Assembly: GCA_963277665.1 (NCBI GenBank)
Contig: OY728122.1
Coordinates: forward strand, 1,545,244,868 to 1,545,308,867
DNA length: 64,000 bases
DNA from: Viscum album
Taxonomy: Eukaryota; Streptophyta; Magnoliopsida; Santalales; Viscaceae
Reading direction: 5' to 3'
The position numbers were made by a program, and so were the translations under genes. Positions 38,154 to 52,450 of the stretch are shown in pieces. The notes below the pieces were generated by a model. It did not search any database, was not told the DNA's origin, and saw nothing but the letters and a program-made list of their open reading frames with translations. Position 1 is the stretch's first letter; each line of letters begins with the position of its first letter.

Positions 38154-41100
38154 CTAGGCAATATATACCCTAATATGAAAGATTTTTAAAAATTCTTCTT
38201 GTATAACTATAATAACATTGTTACATAATTATCTTTTAATGACATGAGTATATATACTTCTTAAATTATTTTCCCAAAATTAAATAACCCTTTGTCCCAA
38301 TAACCATAATTACCTTAACATTAGACTATACACCAACCCTATGAATTATCTATATCATTATTATTTTTCTTATTTCAACCCAATAAATTTATTCATTGTT
38401 TTTATTTATAACATTAAATTATGGTAATATGAAACATCAAAGGGTATCTATGAAATTGAATTTGTGATCCCATTTTTTATTTTTAAACTATATTACTATA
38501 TAACATTATTAAATTATCCTCAATCGGAAACACTCTCACCTATAATGAAATATAAATCAAAATTTCAAACTATTAGTAAATACCCAATCTTAATCATCCA
38601 ATAATTGCATGATTTATAAAATATAACACAACAATAACATTTAAGTTACCCTTTTAGATTATGAGTTTTATAAAATTTGGAAAAACTATCACATATTAAA
38701 ACAAACACTTATTCAACCTGAATGAACTTCATTCAACTATAAAAAACTCTTCAAATGATGCAATCCTTTGTTTGAGTATAAAAATTAATAACTGAATAGT
38801 TAAATTCATAATAATTCTGACACAAACATAATCTATATAAATCATTTGAAAATTTGGGATTTGGATATAATTAGGATAAAAGGTATGACATATATAGAAA
38901 AACTATTAGCCCAATGTAAAAACAAGAATTCACATGAGAGAGTTTCTCTCGTAAATAATAAATATAAAACATGTAAAAACACATAATAACTAATAAAAAC
39001 AAGCAATTATTTAATATATCCATTATAACTCATAAAATTGATAGAAAAATATGGGGTCATCTTGGTGAATGATATTAAATATAACCAATTTAATGGAATA
39101 AATTATATAGAGATATTTAAAAAATACTTGTATTGAATAAATTATATGGAGTAAACCCCAACATCCTTATGAAATATATTATATATTTCTAACTCTAGAA
39201 TTATTATAGAATACATTATATGTATTAATTATATCATAATTATGGAATATCATACATGAAGTATATTCAAATATTATGTCCCCATGGAATAAACAATTTC
39301 TCATTGAATTGGAGTGAAATATCAAACCTACATAAAATTATGTATATTGTAAAAGAAACATAACTTGAATTAAAATCATGTAATATTTATTTCACAATAA
39401 AAAACATAAAAAACATTAGAATCCATAATAAAAATAATTTTACATTAAAAGATAAAAATAAAAAAAAAACTAATTATATAAATAAAATTTATTTCAATAG
39501 ATATATTTTTATAAAATAAATAGTAAATAAATTAATATGTTAAACAATGATAAAAACAATGAAATCACTTAAAATATAACCAGATATAATGATGAGAAAC
39601 TGTGATATAGCAAAAAAAATTCTTAAAAGAGACTCTATTAACACTTTTTCATTGAATGAAAAGGTGAAAATATTTCCTTAAATAATAATAGAATTATAGA
39701 AAATAATTACACAAAAAATAATATTCAAATTAAAGGGATGAATATTTACGGGTTAATATATAAGAATAACATATAATATCACTGAAAAGAAATTTTGAAA
39801 TTGAAAATCATGATTCAATGATAGATTATAAAAGAAACCCCTAAAATATCATAACATGTAAAGTAAGAATACAAAATAGAATAAATTATTTTAAAGTATT
39901 TAAATTTTTGTTTTAAAAAATTAAATTCAAATGTAAACAATTAAATGTTATATTTTAAAAAATATATGACTAAAATTATCAATGATGAAATGATATAACA
40001 CTATGAATGGAAATTGAGATAAGAATCCCCTTAACTCACATCCAGACTCACCCTGTTCACCCTTTGACCTCCTGAATGATAAAATCATATTAATTATTAT
40101 CTTACTTAAAAAAATTTAATGTTACTTTAAATATTTTATTTATTTCATTTTTTTATGTTCCGTTCAGTTGCTATATTAGAATTACTTACATCAGTTATTT
40201 TTTATCATTCCTTTCTTAATGTCTAAAAATGTTCTGTAGATTTTTAATGGTTAGTGGTCATTTTCATGTGGTTCCCTAGTATATGATGTGTCAAGGTATT
40301 TTATCCATTTAATTCTAGATGAAATTAATTTCAATTTCTCATGAAATTGTTACCATGTAATAAATCTTCCTTGGTAACATATTTTTTATTATAAAATAGA
40401 AATATGTTTTTTTCTTTTAATTTCATCATTGTGATGGAAAAATTTCCACTATATAATCGTATTTAATAAATTAAATAAATAATAAAATTATATTAAATTT
40501 TATAATATGTTTTTAATAATATCAATTAAATTCCTATGTTTATGAAAAAAAAATCATTCTCCAAGATAGCATAAAACTCATATTATGACAGACGATTTTA
40601 AGAACAGTTTAAACGAAAGGTGAAACCATTAATATTTTTGTTTCATAGAAAAGAATAAATTATAAATAAACCAATTTTTTTGTTTTCCTATAAATATATA
40701 TTATATTATTGAAAATGGTAAAATTGGCGTTCATAAAAGAATACTCAGTTTTGGAAAAACATGTCTTTTAACATAGTAATGAATTATGAAAAAGAGACTT
40801 GTTAGAAGTAATTAATTTTATCTCATCATTTATATATCAAAAAGATAAAAATTACACTATTATTTCATTAGGGTTGAAAAATATGATAAGTATTAATAAA
40901 TTTCCATGTAAATGAATCAAAAATAAGAATGTAAAAAGTGGTTTGAAAATACTTACCACACGCATCGAATTACCTACTTTCGATTGAATATAATGCATTC
41001 AATGAAAGGAAATTTGGGAAGGAATTACCTAATAATATGGAATATGAATTTAAGAGAATAATCTCGGTATAATTTGGAGAGGAAACCAAACTTTATATGT

Positions 41101-41885
41101 GTTTTTCAAATTTTTGAATGTGTCCCCTTTTAAATGAAGAATTCAATTACATTTTCACATGTATTCTACTTTGATGGTCAATAATATAATCTCAAAATAG
41201 AAAATAGATTATAAAAGGAAATTAGATGATATTATTGATAAATTATCATCCACTAATGACCTAATATACTATTTTTTTAATTTTCAAAAATTTATAAATA
41301 ATTTTTAACACTAAATACCATTTAAATTATTTTTTGGGTTATATTTATATGTTGCTTTTTAAATATATTTCTATATATGAAATTTGAATTTAATCATTTG
41401 AATAATTTTTATAACTATTATATGTGCCCCTAGAGATCATGAAATAGAATTTTCATCCATGTATTATCCTTTTAGATACATTTAGAACCATTTAATTTGA
41501 ATTTTCTCTTCATTGTATGAATACTACATCGATATTTCAAAAACATTTTTTCATAATTATCCTATCACATAATTTCAAAAATAAATTTCTAAATATATAC
41601 ATTATTTATTTATAAAACTAATCATATAAAATAATTTCTAATGTAATTAATTCCCATTTTAATCATTACAACATTTTCATGATAAGGATTTCAACTTTTT
41701 TACCTTGCTCATTCGCTGGGTAATCACTTGGATAATATTCTTGTTATATGACTTTTAAATTCATTAATATAAATCAAAAGTATTTATTGGTCATCACATT
41801 TATCTGTTTTTTCTAGGAAAAACATTTATCCCTTATGGTCGAGTAATGTCCTATCCCCTCCCAAGTATAATCTTAAAAACATCAT
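38154..41885. other. A+T-rich sequence, continuation of old repeat and unknown
   Basis: The first bases (CTAGGCAATATAT) appear to continue the old repeat after the target duplication. At 40,027-40,062, CCTTAACTCACATCC followed by AGACTCACCCTGTTC resembles the ACTCACC signature near the 3' end of gypsy LTRs, so an older plus-strand LTR may end near 40.3 kb. No protein motif was found. Around 39.09-39.16 kb AATAAATTATAT occurs twice. Confidence 0.35.
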
Positions 41886-41889
41886 GTTG

Positions 41890-44200
41890 ACTCTCTAATG
41901 CCACATAAGAATACTCTAATAGAAATAAATGATTTCATATTTATGACGACAGAATAATTAATTTTCGTAAATTGAATAATCAATATATGTTATTTTGGAT
42001 ATAAATTTATTTAATAGATATACCATTATTTTCCAAAATATTTATGTAATATTTATATCATGAAAAGGGAATTAAATATATGTTATTCATAAAAATTATA
42101 TTTTTTATAGTTCACACAAAATTTATATTTCTTATAAAAAAACCTAAAATTCACCATAAGATTATTTTAACTTGTTGTCCAGAAAACATCTTCCATTTTA
42201 TCAAATTAAATTTATAAAATTTAGAACATTATCTTTAAAAATCCATATAATAAAATAAATAGAAAATATTAATATGAATTTTTATAATTAAAATGAATAT
42301 ATATTAATAAAATATATAAATGAAATTAAATATTTATTTAGATATATAATAAATATAACATTTTAAAAAAATGTATTGAACATTTCAATCAATGAAATTT
42401 TATGTCATGATATAAATATAAAAATTTAAAAAATTTAACTTTTACCTAGAGGTTATATAATATATTTTGAGAGATGATATAAATATATATATTTATATTT
42501 AAAATAAATTTATAAATTCATATTCTTCATGATTAATAAACCTAAATAAGAAGAATATTAAAAATATACTTTTTCTCACCCCTATAAAAATATCACGTCC
42601 TATAATTTTTATTGATGAAACAAAATTGAACAAAATATTATATTCTATTCTTCATAAATATAACAACTAAAACGTTTAACATGTAATTTACATCTGGTTT
42701 GGAAGTAGATGTTTCCTAAAATAAAGGATAATATTATATTAAAATTTATATAATAAAAGTTTCAAAATCAATATATATGGTAATTTTTGTTAAAACAATT
42801 CATTCCATTAATAGAATCCACTATTTCTATTGTTTTATTAGTCCTGATGATAATGAATTTATGACATGAATGAATACATGAAAAAAAATTAAAATCCAAT
42901 TAATGTGTTGAAAGAGGTATATTAAAATTAAAAAAATAAAAAATAGCCTCAGTAATGGAATGGTGAAATGAAGTAAATTAATTAAGAATAAATGTGAAGT
43001 GGAATATAAAATAAACAAACAAAATTTACATGAAAGCACATTTAGGACCTTTAAATATCATTAAGGAAACCCAAAACGATAAAAGTAATATAAAATTTCC
43101 TTTCAAATAGAAACAATGTTAAATTTTAGTAGTTAAAACATAATATATATTTCACTTCAAAAATAAAAAAATAAATAATTTTTGTTAAAAAATAATATAG
43201 ACATTGTGGAAAAAATTGTCCCTATACTGGAAATGAATAACTCATAACAATCTCATTTTTATAACGAAACATGAAATTCATCAAATAAGAATAACATGAA
43301 AAGAGAATTTATTTTCCTTATAGAAAAAATATGAAATAAAATTTGATAATATGAATGTAAAAATATATCAATCATTTATGAATATATTCAAAGAAAAATA
43401 TTATGATTTGTGTAAAAGATATTGAGTTCAGAATATCCTATATGAATTTATTAATATATTAATAAAAATAAAATGAAATAGAAAAACTGAAATGGAATTT
43501 TACATAAAATTAAAAATATTTAAATTAAGATAATATAATTAAATGTAGTATTAAATTCACCAAATAGAATAGAATTGTATTATAATATGAAACATAAATA
43601 AACGGATGATAATTGAGACAATGAAAAACTTACAAAAATTATAATTTCTAAATTATGAATCATCTGAAAAGGAAATTATAATAATGAAATTTAAATCATC
43701 ATAAAAGGAGGAAATACAATATATTCCAACCATACTATGGAATGGACCAATGTAGTAGAACATACTCAATGAGGAATGTATATGTCATAATGAAATAGAA
43801 TTGAATAAAAAACCCTTTCCAATAATTTGGTTTGTAAAATCTAAAACCATAAGAGATTATAAGAGACCATAACTTCATCAAAAATTATTATAAATGAATA
43901 AATTATTCTATTTAGGAAATTTTGTTTAATGTATAGTGGAGAAAATGAAATATAAATACTTTTATAGAATATAGACATAGAATATAAACACTATTAAATT
44001 ATGAAAACCATAAAAACATGTTATCTATAAAAAATAATATTATCATTTATCCCAAAATTCATTGCATCCAAATATCGATAAATAAATTATAACTGAATTT
44101 ATAAACACAAAATTCACAATCACCTTTATAATATATTCTCAAAATAATTAACTTATACTTTAATCACTCAAACAATAATAACTAAATCGATATAAAATCA
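41890..44200 (+). repeat. Old repeat copy 2, uninterrupted
   Basis: Matches copy 1 in three parts: 41,890-42,345 with 19,900-20,455; about 42,480-44,170 with 26,165-27,919; and probably the following bases with 38,154 onward. It lacks both the LINE and the Ty3/gypsy element found in copy 1, so it acts as an empty site for both. Its sequence is nearly all A and T, and no coding or LTR motif is recognised. Confidence 0.6.
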
Positions 44201-44339
44201 TGCACTTGCTAATAATTATTGAAAATAATTTTTAATTTTTATAGAATGGTAACATACTAAAATATAATATGGTAAAATGAAATAACACAATCAGAAATAA
44301 ATAATTTTGAAACGGATAATGAATTAAATGGATTGGGTG

Positions 44340-45429
44340 TATGGTGTGTATTTTTTTGGAGTTTAATTGGATATTTTCTGTTTATATTGTTTTTTATGTG
44401 TGTTAATTTTTTTAGGTTCATGATTTATGGTTTTAGAGGTGTTTAGATAAGAATTTAAAACCTAGGGTAGTATATTATGTTGTTATAAATATCATTTTAA
44501 TTTTTTAATAGTTCTCACATACTACTACTTGATTCTTAAAAAATTATCGACTATTATATATTTTTTTGGGTAGTATGTTAACCTCCAACAAATTATATGG
44601 GGGTGATACAAATGGTTAAATATTCCTACACTTTTAGTCTTCCTTCTTATTATAGTGTGGTTATGTGTTAGTGGTACAATTTCTGGAATTTTTAAGGTAG
44701 TGGTTATGATATGTTATTATACAATGAGGTTATGTATTATATATTGGGTATATGAATATGGTATATTAATGTGTTATATTGTTATGGTATGTGGACTTGG
44801 AAAAGGATGAGACTGATCACAAATTATATATTTGGGATGTGTTGGTAACTAGATTAGTGGGGAATAATGTACAAAATATATCCATTATTATATTTCCAAT
44901 ATTGTCTATATTACATTGTATGCAGATTTGGAGAGTTTTCTAGTTATCATATTTATTTATTGTTTTGTTGGAATGATATATGATTCAGTTTCATAGTTTA
45001 TTCATCGAGGCCATTGCATGTTTCTACCACATTAGAAAATAGTTTCAAGAGAGAAACATAATGAGTATACTTGTATTATTATTCCTACATTTATGTTAAA
45101 TTTTTATATATTTGTAGAAAATTTGTAGATAATGGGTTGGAACAAACTAGTCTATGGGGTAGCAATTTGTAGGATTCTGGTTTTCTTATTTTGGGGTTTT
45201 CAATGGTGTTCTATTTCGAGATGTTTTTTATGTCGTATGAAATTAAATGAAATATTATACATTATTATTATATCATGGTTTATTTTATTAATTATTCGTT
45301 CATTTATTGGCTGTTATATTATTTTATATCAAGGATAAAGGAATATAATTCATCTCATATTTTTTAATTGATACCATCAGTGATATTCGAAAACCCATAA
45401 CCTATTAGCATTAGGATTTGGAGGTTACA
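44340..45429 (-). repeat. Probable solo LTR (Ty3/gypsy), minus strand
   Basis: On the minus strand it starts at 45,429 with TGTAACCTCCAAATCC, a form of the common plant gypsy LTR start. Near its other end, at about 44,599-44,621, the minus strand reads TTAACCATTTGTATCACCCC, like the TTACTGAGC/CTCACCCC signature, about 260 bp before the inferred end, as in the other LTRs here. The strand is strongly asymmetric, G and T on the plus strand. No primer site, polypurine tract or pol is seen on either side, hence solo LTR. The left end is approximate and no target duplication was found. Confidence 0.45.
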
Positions 45430-48400
45430 CGCATCATTTTGATTAATATTGTAAGAGTAATAATGGGGATGTGTTTTGACATATCGTGTGTATATATAAT
45501 ACACTAAATGGTTTTTTTTCATTTTGTATTTTTCTTAATTTTTTAATATAATTTTATTAACCTACATTTTATTTTTTATTTTTTCACACATTAGAAAATT
45601 TATAAGTCAATTATTTCTAAATTATTCTTTTAATTAATTCTCTAATATCATTATTTTATCCTTTATTTTGTATATGGTATCCATATATAATAATTTTAAT
45701 TTAATTTTATTTATCTTTTCCTTGAAAATATATTAATAATTTTTTATTCATTAATATCCTTCTTATTGATTGATGTTATGTTGTTATTAAGGAAAATATT
45801 TTGGAAATCATTACTCTTTGTTCATGAGTTATCCATATCCTGATTAATAATTAATATATGATTTTGTACATAATTATCTATTTACATGTAAAATATATGT
45901 TTATACATATTTTTAATGATGGATGATAATGAAATTACAACCCCCAACCTAATAAATTAAATAATTCATATATCATATGTGATGTTATTTATGGGGAATG
46001 GGAAATGATTTGATCCTAAATTCGTTTTGATTACTTGGTTGTGAGAATTCACTTATGTAGGTATTACCACATTATTTTGATTTTTACAAATATTTATGAT
46101 ATTAAACATGTTTATAATATTTTTATTTCTTTATAATTATCTCTATAATGTAAATATACTTCATGATCAATTTACTCTCCATGAATATTGATGTTTATAA
46201 CATTTCTGGGATATAAACCATCCATTTATTTTGGGAAATGTGTATTGAATGTAATAAATATTTATATTGGAAATATTATGCTATATTTATTATATAGTAA
46301 ATAAATTAATAATTTCTTTTAGTCATGTATGTTATATTAGAATAATATCCACCTTATTTTCTAATCCAGTAAATATTTTTCTTTTGGTATTTTTAATGAT
46401 AAATTACGTAATATGCATTTTTATGTACAGAAATATAATATTATGTATCTGATTTTTGATCAGTTTAGTATGAATTATAGAAATTATTAGTTATTTAGGG
46501 TTATTTGGATAGATATTGTTATATTAAATTCATTAATGAAAAATCTGGATGAACAAAAAAGTGTCACAATTTTGGGTGTATTAGAAACATAAAAATCAAT
46601 ACTTTTAAATATAATCAATTTTTATCAATTATTGTTTCAATTAAATATGTTATTCTTAATTTTTATTATATTTTTCATAAATGTAATTAAATTTTTGGAA
46701 GTTGGTTAATAAAAAATGTGATTTACAATTCAATGATTTCCAAAATGACCTACCCAATGGGATTGAAGATGAGGTAAAAAACCTCATAGAGGTGGTAAAA
46801 CATTTGTCTCTAATTATAGACAACATCTTGAACCACATGTCATGTCATGATTTGGTAAAAAAGTATAAATTTTCATTTTTATCCTTTCTAAAGAAATAAA
46901 AAATATCATTTAGATGATCATGAGAAAAAACAAAATGTAAATAAATTTATATAATCAATATAAAATTATTATTTTTGTTTAAATTCATCATTAAAGATAA
47001 TATTGTTCTTATCATCTATTTTTTATATTAAAGTGTGGGTCTATATAAAAAACCAATATTATTTTTTTATTCTATAAAACAATCATTATATACCTTAATC
47101 AATATAATAATTCAGTACAAAAAAAAAGAAGTATTTTGAAACATTTCTTGAAACATTGTAAAAAATATGAGTTTTTCTACCCAATTTGTAATCATATTTT
47201 GAATATTTAGTTAAAATAAAATAAAATGATTATTATATGTGAATATACCTATGTTATGCCAAAAAAAAATTGGTTTTATATAATTGAAGATGTAGTTCTA
47301 TTTATTCAACTTATATATTATTTAGTGCCAATATAAAAATACATCTATTGAGTGGACTTAATAGAACCAAAGGAAATAAACCCGAAATTCTTACTTTAAT
47401 AAATTGAGTATTCATTTTCTTTTTAATTTATTTACAATAAAAAATCAATGATTGTTAAATCATGAACCTAAATTGGTTTTTGGATTATAAAAATCATGCT
47501 CTAGGAGATTTTAGAGATAATCATATGTGTTTATAATATTTAATTTAGGATTATAATTTAGTTAGGAACATGAAATCATAAAGGGAAACACTATATGTGT
47601 AAAACATGAAGTATAACATTCATAGGTTACAACAATATTAGGTTCATAGTTCATTAAACATGCATTAAAACTATGCATTTAATTCTAGCGGGTGTTAACT
47701 AGCAGAGTTCCTGAACCAATTCAACAAAATATTTTATACGGAAACCAATATCTAACTAATTTTTGACTAATTATGTATACATAGGGATTCATATTTTATG
47801 GGTTATTATGAATTTTGGTTGACCTAATTATGATTACAAAACATTTTGGATGAATAAAAAACAAATGTGAGTAACTAGGAGGATAATTTTTATGTTTCAT
47901 AAATCAGTTAAATATGTTGATAATTTTTTCATCTATAATTATTATTTCATATCATCATCTTCATCTTGGATAACTAAATTCAACCTTATATTGTGGATAT
48001 AAATAATAATGAGGTTAATCATTGTAATTAAATTAAATAATTAACGATTTCACTGATTTATTAATGTTTTCTATAATATCGATAATTTTCATTGGTAATT
48101 AGATAAAAAAATAATGGTTAAATAGGATTTTTAGAGATAGGATTAATATATATATGAAAATTAATGCATTTTTGAGAAGTTAATGAGTTTATTATCATAA
48201 AAGGAGTTATATATTATGAAAAATATATATTTTTTATTACCAAACCATGTATTTTATTTTAATAAATAAAATTAAATAATAACTATATAAATCGACTAAA
48301 AAATATTTGAATCCCAATAATGAGTAATTTTATATATTAAACAATATTTTATTATATTTTACCTCAACTATATTTATTTAATTCTCACAACCTCTGAACA

Positions 48401-50340
48401 CTTCTTCAAATTATCAAAATAAATTTTATTTATCATGTATTTTAGTACATATTGAAGCGTATTAATTTGGTCTTATTGAACCCCTATAATCTATAAAAAT
48501 AAATAATTTTTTATGTTCAAATAATTTGTTACTGCTTCATTTCTTAGATGTAATAACATTATCTTGGATTTTCACCCTAGTACCACCAATAAGATCAGTG
48601 GAAAAAATTATGACATTGAATTTAAATTTTTTGAATGAAAATAACATTCCATTTGGGATAAAACCAAGTTAATACATCATTGTTAAAGATTAAACATAGT
48701 TTAATTTTTTTTTAACAAATTAGTTTTTTAAAAAAAATTCTTCACCACATGATTGTTTAATTTATATTTATCATGTGTGATTCCCTAATATGATTAGTGG
48801 TTATTTTTGTATGTTTCTGAATACTTGATGAAATAATTTATAATTTAATCATCAATATTGAGACAAATCACCATGATAGATACTCATTTATCTAAATAAA
48901 AAAAATTAATCTTCATGAAATAATTTATTTTATAATAGGAAACCACATATGGAAAAATCCTTTCTAAAACATAGAAATGACACCATAGGTATCTCATGGT
49001 GTCAATAATGGGTAATAATATTTTCATTAAATTTTGAAATATAAAAAATTGGCTCTCTTATATAAAATTTATTAAATAATTATAGCCTTTATGACATACT
49101 ATTATGGATTTTGGGTTCTCTAGTCTTTATGGATCTTAGTTGAGCATTATTTTCCCGCAGGCACAAGAAAAATATTTTGGGATAAAACTAGTTTTGATGC
49201 AATTTATAACTAATATAGATCATTTTAGAGGTATATTATATGAATATATGAATGGGAAATTGTAAAAAATTTAATTTTTTTATAAATTTCTTTATATTGG
49301 AATTTAGGTTTGTTTAATTCACTTATATTTATTCACGTTCAGTATGAGTGATAATTTAATGGAATGGTTCCGTTGTAGTCTATAGTGTTCAATTATCACA
49401 CTATATGCATTGGAAAAAGTTGTTATTTATAAATATTTTCTTAATATGAATGAGGGTTAAGTAGGTTATGGATATCTACAAAATATATTTTTTTGAATGA
49501 AAATAAAAATAAATGTCATGGTAGTATTATAATTGTTTTTTTCAATGAACTGGGACTACCAATGTTGTTTTTAGTAAAATAAAATTTACAATTCTAATGT
49601 GATGAGAATAAAATCCATTATAAACACTATAAGAGGTGTATCAAAAATTATAAAAACAAAATAAGATATTATTTATCTATATGCTGAAATTTCAAATAAT
49701 AGTTTTGTCAGTAATTTTATGTGTGGGGAATCTAATTAAAAATTCCACTACGTTGATTCCCTAATTATACTTATAGAAAAATAGGATTTCTTATTTAAAA
49801 ATATTGACTCAATTAATGGAAGTCGGAAAGTATAGCTCAATTCCATGAAACTCCAAAATTACAATAATTATAGATGAAATAGATAATGGGATAGTTTCCA
49901 TGGAATATAGTAGTTAAATGAACAAGTTAGGATAACTATATCACACCAAATAAGACCAAAAACAAATTTATAAATTATTAAAAATTTAAATGGAAATAAA
50001 TTATCAATTAATTTTGTCGGGGAAATAAAGAATAATAATTTCATTTGATGCCACCAAATACTAAGTGGTATTGTAAATATAGTGACACATAATTTTAATA
50101 TATAGAAATCACATATTTATATATTAATATTCTGTACAAAAAATTAAGATCCATGTTATAATCAAATAGGTTTTTTATCTTTTGAAACATAGACACGTAA
50201 ATAATTAGATCTTAGGAGATACAATTAATCTTATACTAAGCTCATTACAAATTTCACCTTTCCTATAAATATCATACTAAAAATTTATCATTATATACTA
50301 GGGAAAAGAAACATAAGAAATGGTGGGCATATATTCTCAT
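45430..50340. other. A+T-rich region, nothing identified
   Basis: No domain is recognised on either strand in about 4.9 kb. Two small inverted repeats are present: ATGAGGT with ACCTCAT at 46,768-46,786, and GACACCAT with ATGGTGTC at 48,979-49,003. Short open frames on both strands overlap at 46.66-46.90 kb and look like chance. Confidence 0.4.
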
Positions 50341-50379
50341 TAATTGGTTAATTTTTTTCACCAGGTTTCTCAAAGGGTC

Positions 50380-52450
50380 GCACTCTCTATCGTCATCGAT
50401 GGCCTAGGGCATGTTCGCGCAATCGCCTTCCCTCTTTACCCCTTCTCGGTCGGGGGGGAGAAGATCTTCCCCTGCCCTCATTATCTACATGTGCTCCCTT
50501 ATTCTACCCTTTCACTAGCCCATCTACCCTTCCTAACATTCCATCAATTGATTTTTTCCCCAAAGGCCCAATATTTTTAAAACGGAGTTCCATCGGTCCA
50601 TATTGTTTCCCTAGAGTTCACTAGATAATTAGTAACACTGGATCTATCCTTGGTTGCTTGCTTTGTGTTGCGTCGCCCCTCTATGGATTCTTCAACGGAT
50701 TCATATCCTTATCTTGGAAGCTACCTGATCGAGCAATTGTTGGGCTTCAAGATTCAAGGCACTTTCTGATCATGTCTATGAACGGGGAATATCTTTTCTC
50801 TACTTTGGCTCTTGCTCTACAGGTCCTTCCAAGTTTCTAGTTTTCTCTCTTTAAATGGTCATTTGAATTTCTTTTGAAGCCTGACACCCCTGTATCTGCA
50901 ATTTTGAATAACCTCCATGGTCTCCCATTACCTTTTCAAAATATGACAGTTCTCCAATTGATTTGAAATATGGTAAGGTGTTTTCACTTCTCAAACCTTC
51001 ACACACGTGTTGTTTGTCATCCTGTCTCTCTGAGGATTTTCATTGAGGTTGATGTATCCAAAAACCCTCTATGTTTCATCAGTAATGGGGTGGAAGGAGA
51101 ATTGTGCTGGTATTAGAAGGTATTCTTTGATTCATGGGTTCATTTCTATTTGTCTTTCATGAGTCTTAACAGTGAAGCTAGTAATTACCATCATGTATTG
51201 TTTTGTAATTCTAGGGAGGTCCTACCTTTTTTTGAAGAGGATCGGCCCATGTAGGAAGTAATGGAGGTCTCTGGTAATATTTCTCTTATAGTGGATCATT
51301 GGGGTGGTGGGATACTGATACTTCCTTCCGCAAACCAGAAGGAGGCGGGACTGAGGAACACTCTCATATATATAGAAGCTCTGAAATATTTTATTCAATT
51401 TACCCCAAGAGGTATTGGACCTTGAAATATATACAGATTGATCTAATGGTCTTAGCAGATCTCTAAAGATGCATGTTACTATTGAATAGGGGGATGCCTT
51501 GAGTTCAATGAACATCCTTACTTAGTTAAGGTCTCAGAGTGGACAGAACATGTCCTAGGCTTGGGAAAAATTCCTCCCTCTCTTGTTAATACAGGTAAAG
51601 CTGGAGTGTCTTGTGGTTTTGAGAACCATTTAGTGTTATATTGTGAAGCTTATCCTACCCTATTTGAATATTGATCCCTTGATGAGGGGAGACATGGAAT
51701 TCTCCAACCTTTAGAATAGGAGAGGTCATATGATAAATAAGAGGTCAATGAGTCAACCTCAGAACCTTGGTCCTCGGAGGACAAGGATACAGAAATTGAA
51801 GAAGAGTACCTTCAGTTAACTTCAATGAATGGAAAGAACACCCTAGTTGATTATAATGGTTCTATTCATCATAGTCGGAGGTCGCAGAGATAAAATGACT
51901 AATCAACCATACCTATTCCACCTATTATAAGGGCTTCTATCAAAGGAAAAATACCATAAGAGATTTTTTAACTTTCTATTAATATCTCAAATAATAAAGA
52001 AGACATAGAATCAGATATCATCCTAGAGATTCTCATGCATTCAAATGAATAAATTATAGAAGAGTCTTTTATATTCAAGGTATCAGAGGAGGATGCTCAT
52101 AGAATTTTCAAAAGACTACTACATGTTTATTTAAATGAAGAGCAATCATCTTGGATAGAAAAACATAATAGCATTTTGATACATGGTTTCAATATTGGGA
52201 AAACAAGCCTAGAGGATAATGTGGTTACAAGGGAAAGAATGGAAATCCACTTCGAGGATCTTATCATGTACAACCTGGATATGGGGGTTACCTCCATAGA
52301 ATGGTGTCTATTTAAGATAAGTAACTCTAATCACATTAATTTTTTTTGGAATTCCTGACAATTTCTTATGAGGTTTAACTTATTCTTTATTTTGAACTAG
52401 TGGGTTTCCCACATTATCCTAAAAAGTGATTTCAGGAATAAAAATATTTT
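50380..52450 (+). pseudogene. L1-type LINE ORF1, less decayed copy
   Basis: Clearly richer in G+C than its surroundings. The translation gives LPDRAIVGLQDSRHFLIMS (about 50,719), LFKWSFEF (50,848), KPDTPVSAIL, HGLPLPFQNMTVLQLI (about 50,914-50,965) and IEVDVSKNPL (51,036), then a damaged knuckle region near 51,110-51,200. This is the DUF4283 plus CCHC layout. HGLPLPFQNMTVLQLI is close to the equivalent block of the copy at 1,157, so the two are one family. A long acidic tail (SEDKDTEIEEEYLQL near 51,775) and basic HHSRRSQR follow. FELVGFPTLS near 52,390 may be the start of ORF2. The rest of ORF2 is absent, unusual for LINEs, which normally lose the 5' end. Confidence 0.72.

Noticed and set aside
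46656..46899. Overlapping open frames of 60-65 codons on both strands
   Set aside because: No recognisable domain, low-complexity A+T-rich surroundings and a small hairpin that helps both frames stay open. Chance is the simplest reading.
51222..51515. 97-codon minus-strand open frame
   Set aside because: It overlaps the plus-strand LINE ORF1, whose protein motifs are clear on both sides; the minus frame matches nothing.
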